64,000 nt of DNA from Oscillospiraceae bacterium (GTDB lineage: Bacteria > Bacillota > Clostridia > Oscillospirales > Oscillospiraceae), in the NCBI GenBank assembly GCA_017519975.1, contig JAFWRM010000036.1, forward strand, positions 1-64,000. Direction: 5' to 3'. This document shows, piece after piece, positions 34,700 through 45,800 of this stretch; the first letter of the stretch is position 1, and the number at the start of each line of letters is the position of its first letter. The notes under the pieces are model-generated. The model saw nothing but the letters and a program-made list of their open reading frames with translations, ran no database searches and had not been told where the DNA came from. The position numbers and the translations under genes are program-made.

Positions 34700-35983
34700 A
34701 TGAGCAACGAAAGCACTTTCAACGCGGCGGGCACCAACGTGACCGCCTCCGCCGGATACGTCAACGCCTACACGGGCGCACCGGTGGATCCGAATCCCGA
34801 AGGCATCGGGATGAGCGACGCCATGAAGACCTATTACGACACGGAGCTGCTGCAGAACGCCCGCTCCAAGCTGGTGTTCAGCCAGCTGGGCAAGCGGCAG
34901 GCACTGCCGCGGAACCACGGCGCCACGGTGGAGATGCGCAAGTTCAACACCTTCGCGCCGGCCGCCCAGCCCCTGCAGGAGGGCGTGATCCCTCCCGGCA
35001 AGCAGTTCGGCATGACGGCCGTCACCGCCGCCGTCAGCCAGTACGGCGACTATACCACCGTCAGCGACGTGCTGGAGACCCACGCCGTGGATCCCATCAT
35101 CCTGGGGGCCGCGGAGGAGATGGGGGCCGCCGCGGGCGAGACGGCAGACCTGCTGTGCCGCAACGAGCTGCTGAGCGGCACCAACGTCATCTACGCTCCC
35201 TGCCCCAACGGGGACGGGACCTATGAGCCGGTGGAGACCCGCGGCGGTCTGAACGGCAGCTGCACCATCACGCCGGACGTGGTGAACCAGGCCGTGACCA
35301 TGCTGAAAAAGCAGAAGGCCCCCACGCTGGAGGGCAACTGCTACGCCGTGGTCATCCACCCCTCCGTGGCGTACGACCTGCGCAAGAGCGAGGAGTGGAT
35401 CGACGTGCACAAGTACGCAAGCCCTGAGGAGATCTACAACGGCGAGATCGGCAAGCTGCACGGCTGCCGCTTCATCGAAACGACCAACGCCCCCGTGCTG
35501 CGGGGCGAGGATCTGGCCTCCGACCGCCGCACGCTGACGGTCAGCGCCAACGCCGCCGCCGGGACCTCCACGCTGGGGATCACCGGCGGTACGGTGGAGG
35601 CGGGCAGCCTGGCGGGACGAAGGGTGTACATCGCCGGCGTCAGCTACACCGTCACGGGCAATACGGGCGACAGTATCACCATCGAGCCCGCCGCGGAGAC
35701 CGCGGTCCCGGGAGGCACGGTGATCCTGCCCGGTGAGGGCGGGGGCGACGGCGGCGCCGTGTACGCCACCCTGTTCTTCGGGAAGGACGCCTTCTGCGTG
35801 GTGGATCCCGCCGGCATGGGCATGGAGATGATCATCAAGCCCCGCGGAGAGGTGGGCGGCCCGCTGGAGCAGTTCTCCACCGTGGGCTACAAGTTCGAAA
35901 CGGCCACCGCCATCCTGTATCAGGAGCGGATGGTGCGTGTGGAGTCCGGCAGCGCCTACAGCGCCGTGGACGAGGCCAACTGA
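34700..35983 (+). CDS. N4-gp56-like major capsid protein
   Basis: A 427-residue protein of the HK97-fold N4-gp56 family. Diagnostic features are MSDAMKTYYDTELLQNARSKLVFSQLGKRQALPRNHG (about 38-74), TVEMRKFNTFAPAAQPLQEG, the SDVLETHAVDPI segment and the late RPRGE-type block (IIKPRGEVGGPLEQFSTVGYKFETATAILYQERMVRVESG). An Ig-like or beta-tongue insertion, Gly/Thr-rich, runs about 272-352. It is complete and has a strong AAAGGAGAT ribosome binding site. Confidence 0.9.
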   Translation: MSNESTFNAAGTNVTASAGYVNAYTGAPVDPNPEGIGMSDAMKTYYDTELLQNARSKLVFSQLGKRQALPRNHGATVEMRKFNTFAPAAQPLQEGVIPPGKQFGMTAVTAAVSQYGDYTTVSDVLETHAVDPIILGAAEEMGAAAGETADLLCRNELLSGTNVIYAPCPNGDGTYEPVETRGGLNGSCTITPDVVNQAVTMLKKQKAPTLEGNCYAVVIHPSVAYDLRKSEEWIDVHKYASPEEIYNGEIGKLHGCRFIETTNAPVLRGEDLASDRRTLTVSANAAAGTSTLGITGGTVEAGSLAGRRVYIAGVSYTVTGNTGDSITIEPAAETAVPGGTVILPGEGGGDGGAVYATLFFGKDAFCVVDPAGMGMEMIIKPRGEVGGPLEQFSTVGYKFETATAILYQERMVRVESGSAYSAVDEAN

Positions 35984-36000
35984 AGAAAGGAGCGTGCATC

Positions 36001-36381
36001 ATGGCGGAAAGAAAAACGGCGGCGAATGCGGCCGCGGAGACGGAAAAGAGCTCCCTTTCGCAAAGGGAGCCCATGGAGAGGACGGAGAACGGGGGACCTT
36101 CCGCGCAGATTCTGTCAGGCGCACCCATGCCCCCTTTGGGAGCCAAGGGGGGTGGCGCGGCAGGAGCCGCGCCGGGGGGATCGGCCCGCCGGACGGTGAC
36201 CCTGCGGCTGCCTCGGGCGAGGGCCGGGGAGGAGGACACCGTGTTCGTCGGGGTGAACGGCAGGGCCTGGCGCATCCGCCGGGGCGTGACCGTAGAGGTG
36301 CCCCGCAGCGTGGCGGAGGTGCTGCGCAACGGCATGAGCGCCGAGGAACGGGCGGAGCTGTATAAGGCGACGCTGAGCTGA
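36001..36381 (+). CDS. small phage-module protein with two in-frame repeat insertions
   Basis: 126 residues with RBS GAAAGGAG. The C-terminal 65 residues form a plausible compact domain (RRTVTLRLPRARAGEEDTVF, VGVNGRAWRIRRGVTVEVP, VAEVLRNGMSAEERAEL) like small proteins that follow capsid genes. The N-terminal 60 residues are largely repeat-derived: a palindromic repeat encodes SSLSQREP, and a second GC-rich palindromic segment (about 36116-36178) encodes MPPLGAKGGGAAGAAPGG. It is the last gene of the phage-head module, followed by a terminator. Exact function is unknown. Confidence 0.65.
   Translation: MAERKTAANAAAETEKSSLSQREPMERTENGGPSAQILSGAPMPPLGAKGGGAAGAAPGGSARRTVTLRLPRARAGEEDTVFVGVNGRAWRIRRGVTVEVPRSVAEVLRNGMSAEERAELYKATLS
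36049..36071 (+). repeat. palindromic repeat, copy 4, in frame
   Basis: AGCTCCCTTTCGCAAAGGGAGCC followed by CATGGAGA, the same junction as in the scaffold-like gene (copy 3). Confidence 0.88.
36116..36178 (+). repeat. second type of GC-rich palindromic segment, in frame
   Basis: Two imperfect stem-loops: GCCCCCTTTGGG-AGCC-AAGGGGGGTGGC type and GCGCGGC-AGGA-GCCGCGC. Only one copy is in the window, so its status as a repeat family is inferred from structure and placement. Confidence 0.5.
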
Positions 36382-36396
36382 TAATCCAAACCATAT

Positions 36397-36437
36397 AAGG
36401 GCGGCGGAGATCCCGCAAGGGATCACCGCCGCCCTTT
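36397..36437 (+). terminator. rho-independent-type terminator after the phage module
   Basis: An 11-bp outer stem (397-407 with 426-436 of this kilobase) and a 6-bp inner stem around a GCAA loop, with only a short T tail. Confidence 0.75.
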
Positions 36438-36639
36438 CATTGTCTGGAAACAGCCTGTGCGCTGCATGACCGGAATAACAATAGAAGATAATTTTGCTAA
36501 AAAGCAATACAGATAATAGAACAATGCGAAATAAGCCACAAAACCGCCTAAATGGTTTACCATAACATTTTTTATGGTATTATCATTGGAAATTTGGTAA
36601 ATAATTACGAAAAATTTGGTTGTTCATTGGCCCTCGTTA

Positions 36640-36652
36640 TGGTAAATTACCA
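36640..36652. promoter_or_regulatory. palindrome TGGTAAATTACCA, possible operator upstream of the giant gene
   Basis: A 13-bp perfect palindrome with the same GGTAAWTTACC core as the site at 33920-33932. A related imperfect site (TGGTTTACCA) lies at 36553-36562, and ATGGTA repeats lie between. Confidence 0.4.
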
Positions 36653-36818
36653 ATGGCAGTATCCCTGTCAAGGCAGAGTCGGCTGCCAGAAACAGATCCG
36701 GTATGGAGGCTCTCAGCGCAGGCTTTTTCTGCGAATAAGTCTGCACGTGATCGGCTGAAACCCGGTTTTTGCATGTTTACATACGGTGAGAGAGCATAAG
36801 AAAACGAGGTGCCCGAGT

Positions 36819-39800
36819 ATGAAGAAAAAGTTATTGTCCCTGCTTTTGGTCCTGTGCCTGCTGCTGAGCTTCGTCCCGGCAACGGCGCTGGCCGCGGAAG
36901 AGACGGCAGAGGCGGCCATCGAGACCGTTGAGGTCGTCGACGAGCACTCCGGTGAGGAAGAGGCGGCCTTGCCCGAATCATCGGAGGAAGCCGAAGCCGA
37001 CGATCCGGAACCGGCGGAACAGGCGCCGGAGGCGGAGCCTGCCCAGGAGCGGGAAGCCGCCGATGAGCCGCAGGCCGAGAAACCCGCGGAGGGGGAAAAA
37101 TCGGCCGAAACGGTCGAAGAGCCTCAGAAGGAAACGGAAGAGGCCGAACCCTACGTTTATACGTATGAGGCTGCGGAAGGCGTTGGCCTTGTGCTCGCCC
37201 GCGACAACGGCTCAGGCTACGACGTGCTTGCGCGCCGGGACGGCACACTTGTCGTTGAACAGCTTTCCGAACTGACCTCAGCCACCGTCGACGAGGGCAT
37301 GCTGTGGCAGGTGAAGGGCGTCAACGGCGCGTTCACCATCAGCGGCGGCGATGCGTACCTGTCGGTCGAGGGCGGCAGCGTCGTCCTGACCTCCGGCGCC
37401 GTCAGCTACTGGGATTATAACGGCAGTTACGTCGACTTCACTACCTGGGCGGATGAGATGTATCTCATCTCCGTCAGCGGCGGGGAGGTCTTCGCGTATA
37501 ACGGCGATTTCGACGCCGCTTCCGGCGCTGCCGTCTTCTACGCAAAGGCGAGCGAAGCGGTAAAGGAGAAGAGCTCCCCCGCGGGCCGGGCGACGAAAGC
37601 CGCTTCTGCCGGTACGGCGGATCACTACATCGCCGTAGCGTCCGACCGACACGGAAATTCCTCTGCCATCAAGAACGCCATGGGCGGGATGCCCTCCAAC
37701 GTGGAGTACGTCGTTCTGGACGGCGATCTGGTGGACAGCGGCAGTTACAACACCTCTACCATCCAGACGGAGGTCCGCAGTGGAGCGGGCCTGTCCGATG
37801 CTACCGTTCACGTCGTTTACGCCAGCCACGATTCCAGCGCGAACGACGACGCCGGAATACTGAAGGGCAGAAGCAGCTCGGAACTGATGTATACCGGGAA
37901 AAACGAGGACGGTACCACGGCGTATTACGCATACTGTGCTTCCTACAATTCGTTGACCAGCTCCAACACCGGTTTCACCGACGCAGCCGCGTTCAAGAGC
38001 TGGGTCGATGCAAACTGCACGGATACGAGCATCCCAATCATCGTGATCGGGCACGTTCCTCTGCACTATTCAAGGAACGATAACGGCGGAGCGGTGGCGT
38101 GGAACAAGGCGCTGAACTATGCCGCGACCGGAGAAGAGACCACGGCTGCCGGCAAGGAGATCATCCGTGACGTGATTTATCTGCACGGCCATAACCATAC
38201 CACGGAGAGCAATGCGGAGTATTATATTCCCCGCGGCTCCACCATGCAGATCTACAACAGCAGCAACTCGTCGCATATCTACTACACATATACGACGGCG
38301 GGCTATCTGCGAGACAACACCTCCGCGACGCTGATCGCCATCGACAGCGCCAACATTACCATATCCAAATACAAAAACGGTTCTGTCACCAGCACGTACG
38401 CAAGCACCGGAGCAAATACGAATTTCTCCGATACTTATGACACCGCAGCAACCCATACCATCGCTCGCGTCGCCTCCAACGCCGGGCAGACCGTCGTGGA
38501 AGACGTAGTGGTGGATGAGGGGACCGCGTCCCATCAGATCGATGTCACCTGCAAGGTCAATGGGGAGACCGTAACTCCGACGACGGTGACCTATGCGGTC
38601 AAAGAGGATACGTCCAAAATCATCGACAGCATCTCTGATACCGGCCTGATCACCTTCGCATCCGGAAAGACCGGCACCGCGACGGTGACGGTCAGCTGGA
38701 CGTATACCGCGACCAGAGCCGTAGGCGACACGTATGCCGGAGAGAAAGACATCACCGTCACGGTGAAAGGGGAATCTTCCTCCGGGGGCACGACGTCCGA
38801 GACGGTTTACGTGCTGGCGGATACACTGGAGGCCGGGAAGAATTATCTTATCGTAAACCGTAATGCTTCATCCGGCTACGCTGTTTCTCATTCGACAACG
38901 ACAGTCACTGCCGATGAAGTTGCAATTCAAAACGGCATAGAGGCTACTGACAATAAAGCCTACATAAACAGCGATGACGTTGCAGAAGCCTCCGTTTGGT
39001 CAGCCGCCGATGGAATAATTCTGACAAATGACGGCTACTATTTCTATGTTTCCGGAAGCAGCAACAACTTGGCAGTAGCTACAAGCTACGGGAGCCAGGC
39101 ACGGACAAACTGGTCTTATAGCGGTAACAAACTCCTTGCTGTGAGAAGTGGAAGCACAAGTGGGTATTATGCGTATTATTCAAATGGGTGGAATGCAACA
39201 AGCAGTAGTTCCACAGCGACAAATGTCTACCTCTTTGCTGAAACTGAAATACAGACAGGCGTCGAATACACCTTCACCGCGGACGATGTCACCGTCATGG
39301 CGAAGGAAGACGGTACTGTCGACAGCAAAACCATCTCCTATGAGTTGACGGCTAATGGGGAGACGGTCAGGCCGACATCGGTTGCCTATGTTGTGAAGAG
39401 TGACGCCGACGGCATCATCGCCGGCATCTCTGATGATGGAACAATCACGTTTGCCTCCAATAAGACCGGCACCGCCACGGTGACCGTCAGCTTCACCTAT
39501 GCTCCGAATGCGGGCACCCGCTCCGTCACCGTCGGCGCGGACGGCACCGTTACCGGGTCCGCGGACATCACCGTCACGGTGATGGAATATCAGGAGCACA
39601 ACTGGAGCACCAGCTCGGTCTGGGTGTGGGCTGAGGATTTCAGCACGGCAACGGCCAAATTCGGTTGCCTGGACGACGGATGCACGGAAGAATATACCGC
39701 TGAGGCAACGGTCGTGATGACGGAAAATGATCCGACCTGTCAGGAGGCGAAGGTTTATACCTATACGGCTACGGCAATCGGCCCAGATGGACAGACTTAT

Positions 39801-42800
39801 ACGGACGTTAAAACATCCGGCGGCGATCATGAAGTTGCCATCTATAAGTTGGTCGATTCGCTCACAGCAGGGGGAGAGTATCTGATCGTCAGCACCAATA
39901 CCGCAGGCACCGGTTATGTGCTGACTAACAACAACGGGACGGTTGCCGCGTCTCAGGTGACGATCCATGCCCCGGAAGCAGACGATGACGTTGACGTCAA
40001 TTATATTCTCGTTGATGGTCTGCCAACCGGAACGGGATGGTCGACGACGGCTTATACAGCGACTATAGATAATACTGCCTATAGTGGTTTTAAACTGACA
40101 AATGGAGATTACTATCTCCAGGCGACTGGGCAGAGCGCAGGTACCCTGACGATAGCCACGAGTGAAAACTACAGTGCCAGTGTGTGGAACTATTCGAGAA
40201 GCACAACGAACGCCTTGGACTATCACTATCGTGGAACATCTTCAGAGCAGACGAGGTATATTACATATTTTTCCAATGCGTTTGCCAGTACGAACAGCGC
40301 CGCGGTCGTCTATATATTCGAGCGCACGGCGATGCATGACGGTGAGTACGGGCCGCACGACTATCATTATGATGGGATGACCTATAATGACGGTTATGAG
40401 ACCGCCTACGGCACGTTTACCTGCTCCGTATGCGGGACGACCGCCACGGTTCCTGCGGAAGTGACATGGGAAGACAAGGAAGAAAACTGCGAACGTCCGT
40501 ACCGTACCCAGTATGTCGCCGTGATTAGTGCAGACGACAGTCTGGACGGGCAGGAGCATGTGGATGATTCCAAGTATGTTCAGAAACAGAAGCCAATCAT
40601 TACTACGCAAGATGATGCAACTGTTTATGTGCGTGTGACAGGTACAAATGTTTCTCTAAATAAGAATTACCTTATTGTTAACACAAATTCACAACAGAAT
40701 GGTGCACACGCTTTAAGAAGACTGAATACCACTGCGGTGGGGGATGCATCGGTTAACGTGCTATCTGGGTCAGTCAATGGAACAACGACATCATATATCC
40801 AGGAAGTAGATTCGACAGCAATTTGGACTGCAAGCAATAGTACTACAAGGCCACGCTTCAGTAATAATGGTTATTACTTGTATCGCTCTAGTAGTACTTC
40901 TTTAACCGTTTCAAATAGGAATAATACTTCTTGGATCGTTGGAACAAATACTCTGGCCTATTCATCGGGGTACACGAGCAACTATATCAGGTATAGTAAC
41001 GGCTGGGGATTAACGACATCAAACACCAATAATAACGCGTATCTATATGAAGAACTCTCTGGCGCAACTATTCAGGTGACGACCTATGAGGATGCACCTG
41101 CCCTCGGTCACACCTTCGGTGAGAACAGTCACACGGCGGCCGTTGCTCCCACCTGTGAGGAAGACGGCAACATCGAGTACTGGACCTGTGAGCGTTGCGG
41201 CAAGCACTTCAGCGACGAAACAGGAACAACGGAGATTACCGACGTTACAATCCCGGCCACGGGCCACGCCTGGGGTGAAGTCACCTATACATGGGCGGAA
41301 GATAACAGCACGGTAACTGCGACGCATGTGTGCGCCAACGACGAATCCCATGTGGAGACGGAGACGGTCGACACCGTGATGGTCGGGACGGGGGCGACCT
41401 GCACGGCGGCCGGCAGTGTGACCTATACTGCCACGTTTGTGAATACGGCCTTCGAGACTCAGACGAAGACGGTGGAGAGCGAGGCGCTCGGCCATGACTG
41501 GGGAGAATGGGAAGTCACGACGCCCGCGACCTGTGAGGAAGCCGGCGTGGAAACCCGCGCCTGCAGTCGCTGCGATGAGACGGAAACGAGGGCAATCCCG
41601 GCCACCGGGCACGCCTGGGGAACTCCGAGCTACGAGTGGTCTGCGGACAACAGCCGCGTAACGGCGACGAGAGTCTGCACGAATGACGATTCTCATATAG
41701 AAACGGAGACGGTCAGTACTACGTCCGAGATCACGAAGGCGCCCACCTGTACGGAAACCGGCGTGCGCACGTATACCAGCGCGGCGTTTACAAACGGCGC
41801 GTTTGCGGTGCAGACGAAGGAAGTGGCCGAACCTGCCACCGGGCATACCGTGGTTACGGATGCAGCGGTAGCTCCGACGTGCACGGAGACCGGCCTGACG
41901 GAAGGCAGCCACTGCTTGGTGTGCAATGAAGTGCTCGTAGCGCAGGAAGTGATTCCCGCTCTCGGTCACGACTTCGGCGAGTGGACGCAGACGACGGCTC
42001 CGACCTGCACGGAAAAGGGCGAAGAGACCCGGTATTGCAGCCGGTGCGATGCAACGGAAACGAGAGAGGTTGTTCCTCTGGGCCACGAGTGGCAGTTTGT
42101 CAGCATCACGTGGACAGGCAGCGATGAGGACGGATACACTGCGGCGGCTGCCAACTACATCTGCGCGCATGATCCGGACAACCATACGAGAGCCGTCGAC
42201 GCGTTGATCACGACCGCGTCTCAGGATGCCACCTGCGAGACGGCCGGAACCGTGACCTATACGGCGACGGTCAGCGCGGATGCCAGTCTGGACAGAACGG
42301 CGCATACGGACAGCAAGACCGTGACCGGAACGGCACTGGGTCATGATTATCAGTTGACCGGCTGGACGTGGTCTGAGGATCACAGTTCGGCGACAGTGAC
42401 CTTTACCTGCACGCATGACAGCACCCACGTGCAGACGGTGACGGCTGCGGTCACGTCCGCGACGACGGCGGCGACCTGTGAGACCGATGGAAAGACGGTC
42501 TACATGGCGACGGCGACCTTCGAGGGCAAGACCTACACGGATACGCAGGAAACGGCGATCCCGGCCACGGGCCATGCCTGGGGAACTCCGACCTACGAGT
42601 GGTCTGCGGACAACGGCAGCGTAACGGCGACGAGAGTCTGCGCGCATGACGCTGGTCACGTGGAGACGGAAACGGCCAGCGCGACATCCGAGATCACAAC
42701 GGCGCCGACCTGTACGGAAACCGGCGTGCGCACCTATACCAGTGCGGCGTTTACAAACAGTGCTTTTACGGTGCAGACGAAGGAAGTGGTCGAACCCGCC

Positions 42801-45800
42801 GCGGGCCACACCGCAGTTACCGACGCGGCCGTAGCTCCGACGTGCACGGAGACCGGACTGACGGAAGGCAGCCACTGCTCGGTGTGCAATGAAGTACTCG
42901 TGGCACAGGAAGTGATTCCCGCTCTCGGTCACGACTTCGGCGAGTGGACGCAGACGACGGCTCCGACCTGCACGGAAAAGGGCGAAGAGACCCGGTATTG
43001 CAGCCGGCATGATGCAACGGAAACGAGAGAGGTTGCTCCTCTGGGGCACGAGTGGCAGTTTGTCAGCATCACGTGGACAGGCAGCGATGAGGACGGATAC
43101 ACGGCGGCGGCTGCCAACTACATCTGCACGCATGATCCGGACAACCATACGAGAGCCGTCGACGCGTTGATCACGACCGCGTCTCAGGATGCCACCTGCG
43201 AGACGGCCGGAACCGTGACCTATACGGCGACGGTCAGAGCGGATGCCAGTCTGGACAGAACGGCGCATACGGACAGCAAGACCGTGACCGGAACGGCACT
43301 GGGTCATGATTATCAGGTGACCGGTTGGACGTGGTCTGAGGATCACAGTTCGGCGACGGTGACCTTCACCTGCACACATGACAGCACCCACGTGCAGACG
43401 GTGACCGCGACGGTCACATCCGCGACGACGGCGGCGACCTGTGAGACCGATGGAAAGACGGTCTACATGGCGACGGCGACCTTCAACGGCGCGGAATACG
43501 TCGATACGCAGGAAGTGGAGATCCCGGCCACCGGGCATAATTGGGGTACTCCGTCCTACGAATGGTCTTCGGACAACAGCAGCGTCACGGCAACGCGTAC
43601 CTGCGCGAACGACGCGACGCACGTGGAGACCGAGACGGCGGGCACAACTGCCGTTGTGATCAGGGAAGCCACCGTCACCACGCCGGGCAGCATGACCTAT
43701 ACGGCGACGTTTGCCAACACGGAGTTCAAAACCCAGACGAAGACGGTCGCGATACCGGTTCTGGAAACGACCTATACGCTGAAATACAACGCCAACGGCG
43801 GTACCGGTGCACCGGAGGATCAGACGATCACCAACAACACAGGTTCAGCGATGTTCACGGTCAGCGGAACGAAGCCCACAAGGGCGCACTATACCTTCCT
43901 GGGCTGGGGGATCAGACCTGACGTAGACACGCCGATCGACGGCATTACGATCCAAGTGATCTATCCGAGTACGGAAAGGACACTGTACGCCCTGTGGCAG
44001 ATCGATTCCCATGCGGTGACGTTCATCGACAGCATCGACGGTTCCATGCTGGGGAAACAGACCCTCGAATACGGTGAAGCGGCACAGATACCTGAGGCGC
44101 CGCAGCGTGACGGGTGGGAATTCCACGGCTGGTCGAGCAGCGATACGGAGTATTCCGCGTATGGCTTTAACGGAGTCGCTGAAGATACCACGGTCTACGC
44201 CGTCTGGCGCAGGCAGATCACGGTATTCCGATATGACCTGGAAGAGGGATTGGACCATGTGTCAGGACGTGCCTTTGTCAACGACAACAGCGTGCCTGTT
44301 GTCACCGGATACACGGCGGAGATCCTGAATATCAGCCAGAGCAAGGTGTTTGCGCTCACCGAAAGCCATGACAGCTACACGACGTTTGACGGCTGGGCCG
44401 TGTCTGACAATCCGGCCTTCAGGCCGTCGAAGGATACCCGGATGGACTCGACCGCCAGTAACTGGACGTACGATCTCAGCCAGGCAGACAGCGCTCATGT
44501 CTACGTATGGGCCGTGTTTGAGTACGCGAAGCATAACGTGCAGCTCGTTGACACTGTGACCGGGCAGATCGTGGAAACGATCATCGTGGATCACGGCGCC
44601 CAGCTTTGGGATACCGTATCCCTCGAATGGACGAATAAGCCCGGCTATGAATTCGGCGGCTGGTACAACGACCCGGAGTGCACGGAAGCTGAAACGTCAG
44701 TCATGGCGGACACCGTACGCTACGCGAAGTTCACTCCGATCGAGTACAGCATTACCTACAACGCCGACGGCGGCACGCTGCCCGCGGACGCGGTGACGAA
44801 GTACACGGTCGAAAGCGAGAGCATCAGCCTGCCGAATCCGACCAGAGAGGGCTACGGCTTCGAGGGCTGGTATGAGAAGGAAGATCTGAGCGGTACGCCG
44901 GTCACGCAGATCGCGAAGGGCAGCATCGGAAACAAGGTCTATTACGCCAAGTGGACGGCGGGGGCCTACACGATCACCTATGTGCTGGACGGCGGAACGA
45001 ACGCGGAAGGCAACCCGAGCAGCTACACGGTGGAGACGGAAACCGTCACCCTGGCGGACGCCGCCAAGACGGGCTACACCTTTAACGGCTGGTACAGCGA
45101 CGCGGCGTTCACCACGAAGGTGACCCAGATCGTGAAGGGAACCACCGGAGACCTCACCCTGTACGCGAAGTTCACCGTCAACAGCTATAAGATCAACTGG
45201 ACGGTGGACGGAACGGTCACCCAGCTGACGTATGAATACGGCGCGGCGATCGAGGCACCGGCGGATCCGACCAAGGAAGGCTACACCTTCGCCGGATGGG
45301 ATCCGGAAGTCCCGGCGACGATGCCCGCACAGGATCTGACGATCACGGCCAAGTGGACGATCAATCAGTACGATCTGACGATCCATTACGTGTACGCGGA
45401 CGGCGGCAAGGCGGCGGAGGACTACACCGCGAAGGTGGAGTACAAAGCGGCCTACTCCGTGGTCAGCCCGACCATCACCGGATACACCGCGGACAAGGCG
45501 ACGGTGGAAGGCACCATGGGCGCCGAAGCCGTGGAAGTGACCGTAACGTATACCGTGAACCGGTACGACCTGACGATCCACTATGTGTACGCGGACGGCG
45601 GCAAGGCGGCGGAGGACTACACCGCGAAGGTGGAGTACAAAGCGGATTACTCCGTGGTCAGCCCGACCATCATCGGATACACCGCGGACAAGACGGCGGT
45701 GGCAGGAACCATGGGCACTGAAGCCGTGGAAACGACGGTAACGTACACACCGGTCACCTACACCATCAGCTACCGGCTCAACGGCGGTACGTTGCCGGAG

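Larger units (their letters stand above)
36382..36818. other. intergenic region between the phage module and the giant gene
   Basis: No gene is seen. It contains a strong terminator (36397-36437), an AT-rich section at about 36470-36620, GGTAA-type palindromic motifs at 36553-36562 and 36640-36652, and GC-richer leader DNA up to the start of the giant gene. The promoter of the giant gene must lie here, but no -35/-10 pair is convincing. Confidence 0.55.

Noticed and set aside
41043-43622. An 859-codon minus-strand open frame
   Set aside because: Same cause: antisense shadow of the GH-x-W/Cys repeat array, with Arg/Gly-rich composition and no start signal.
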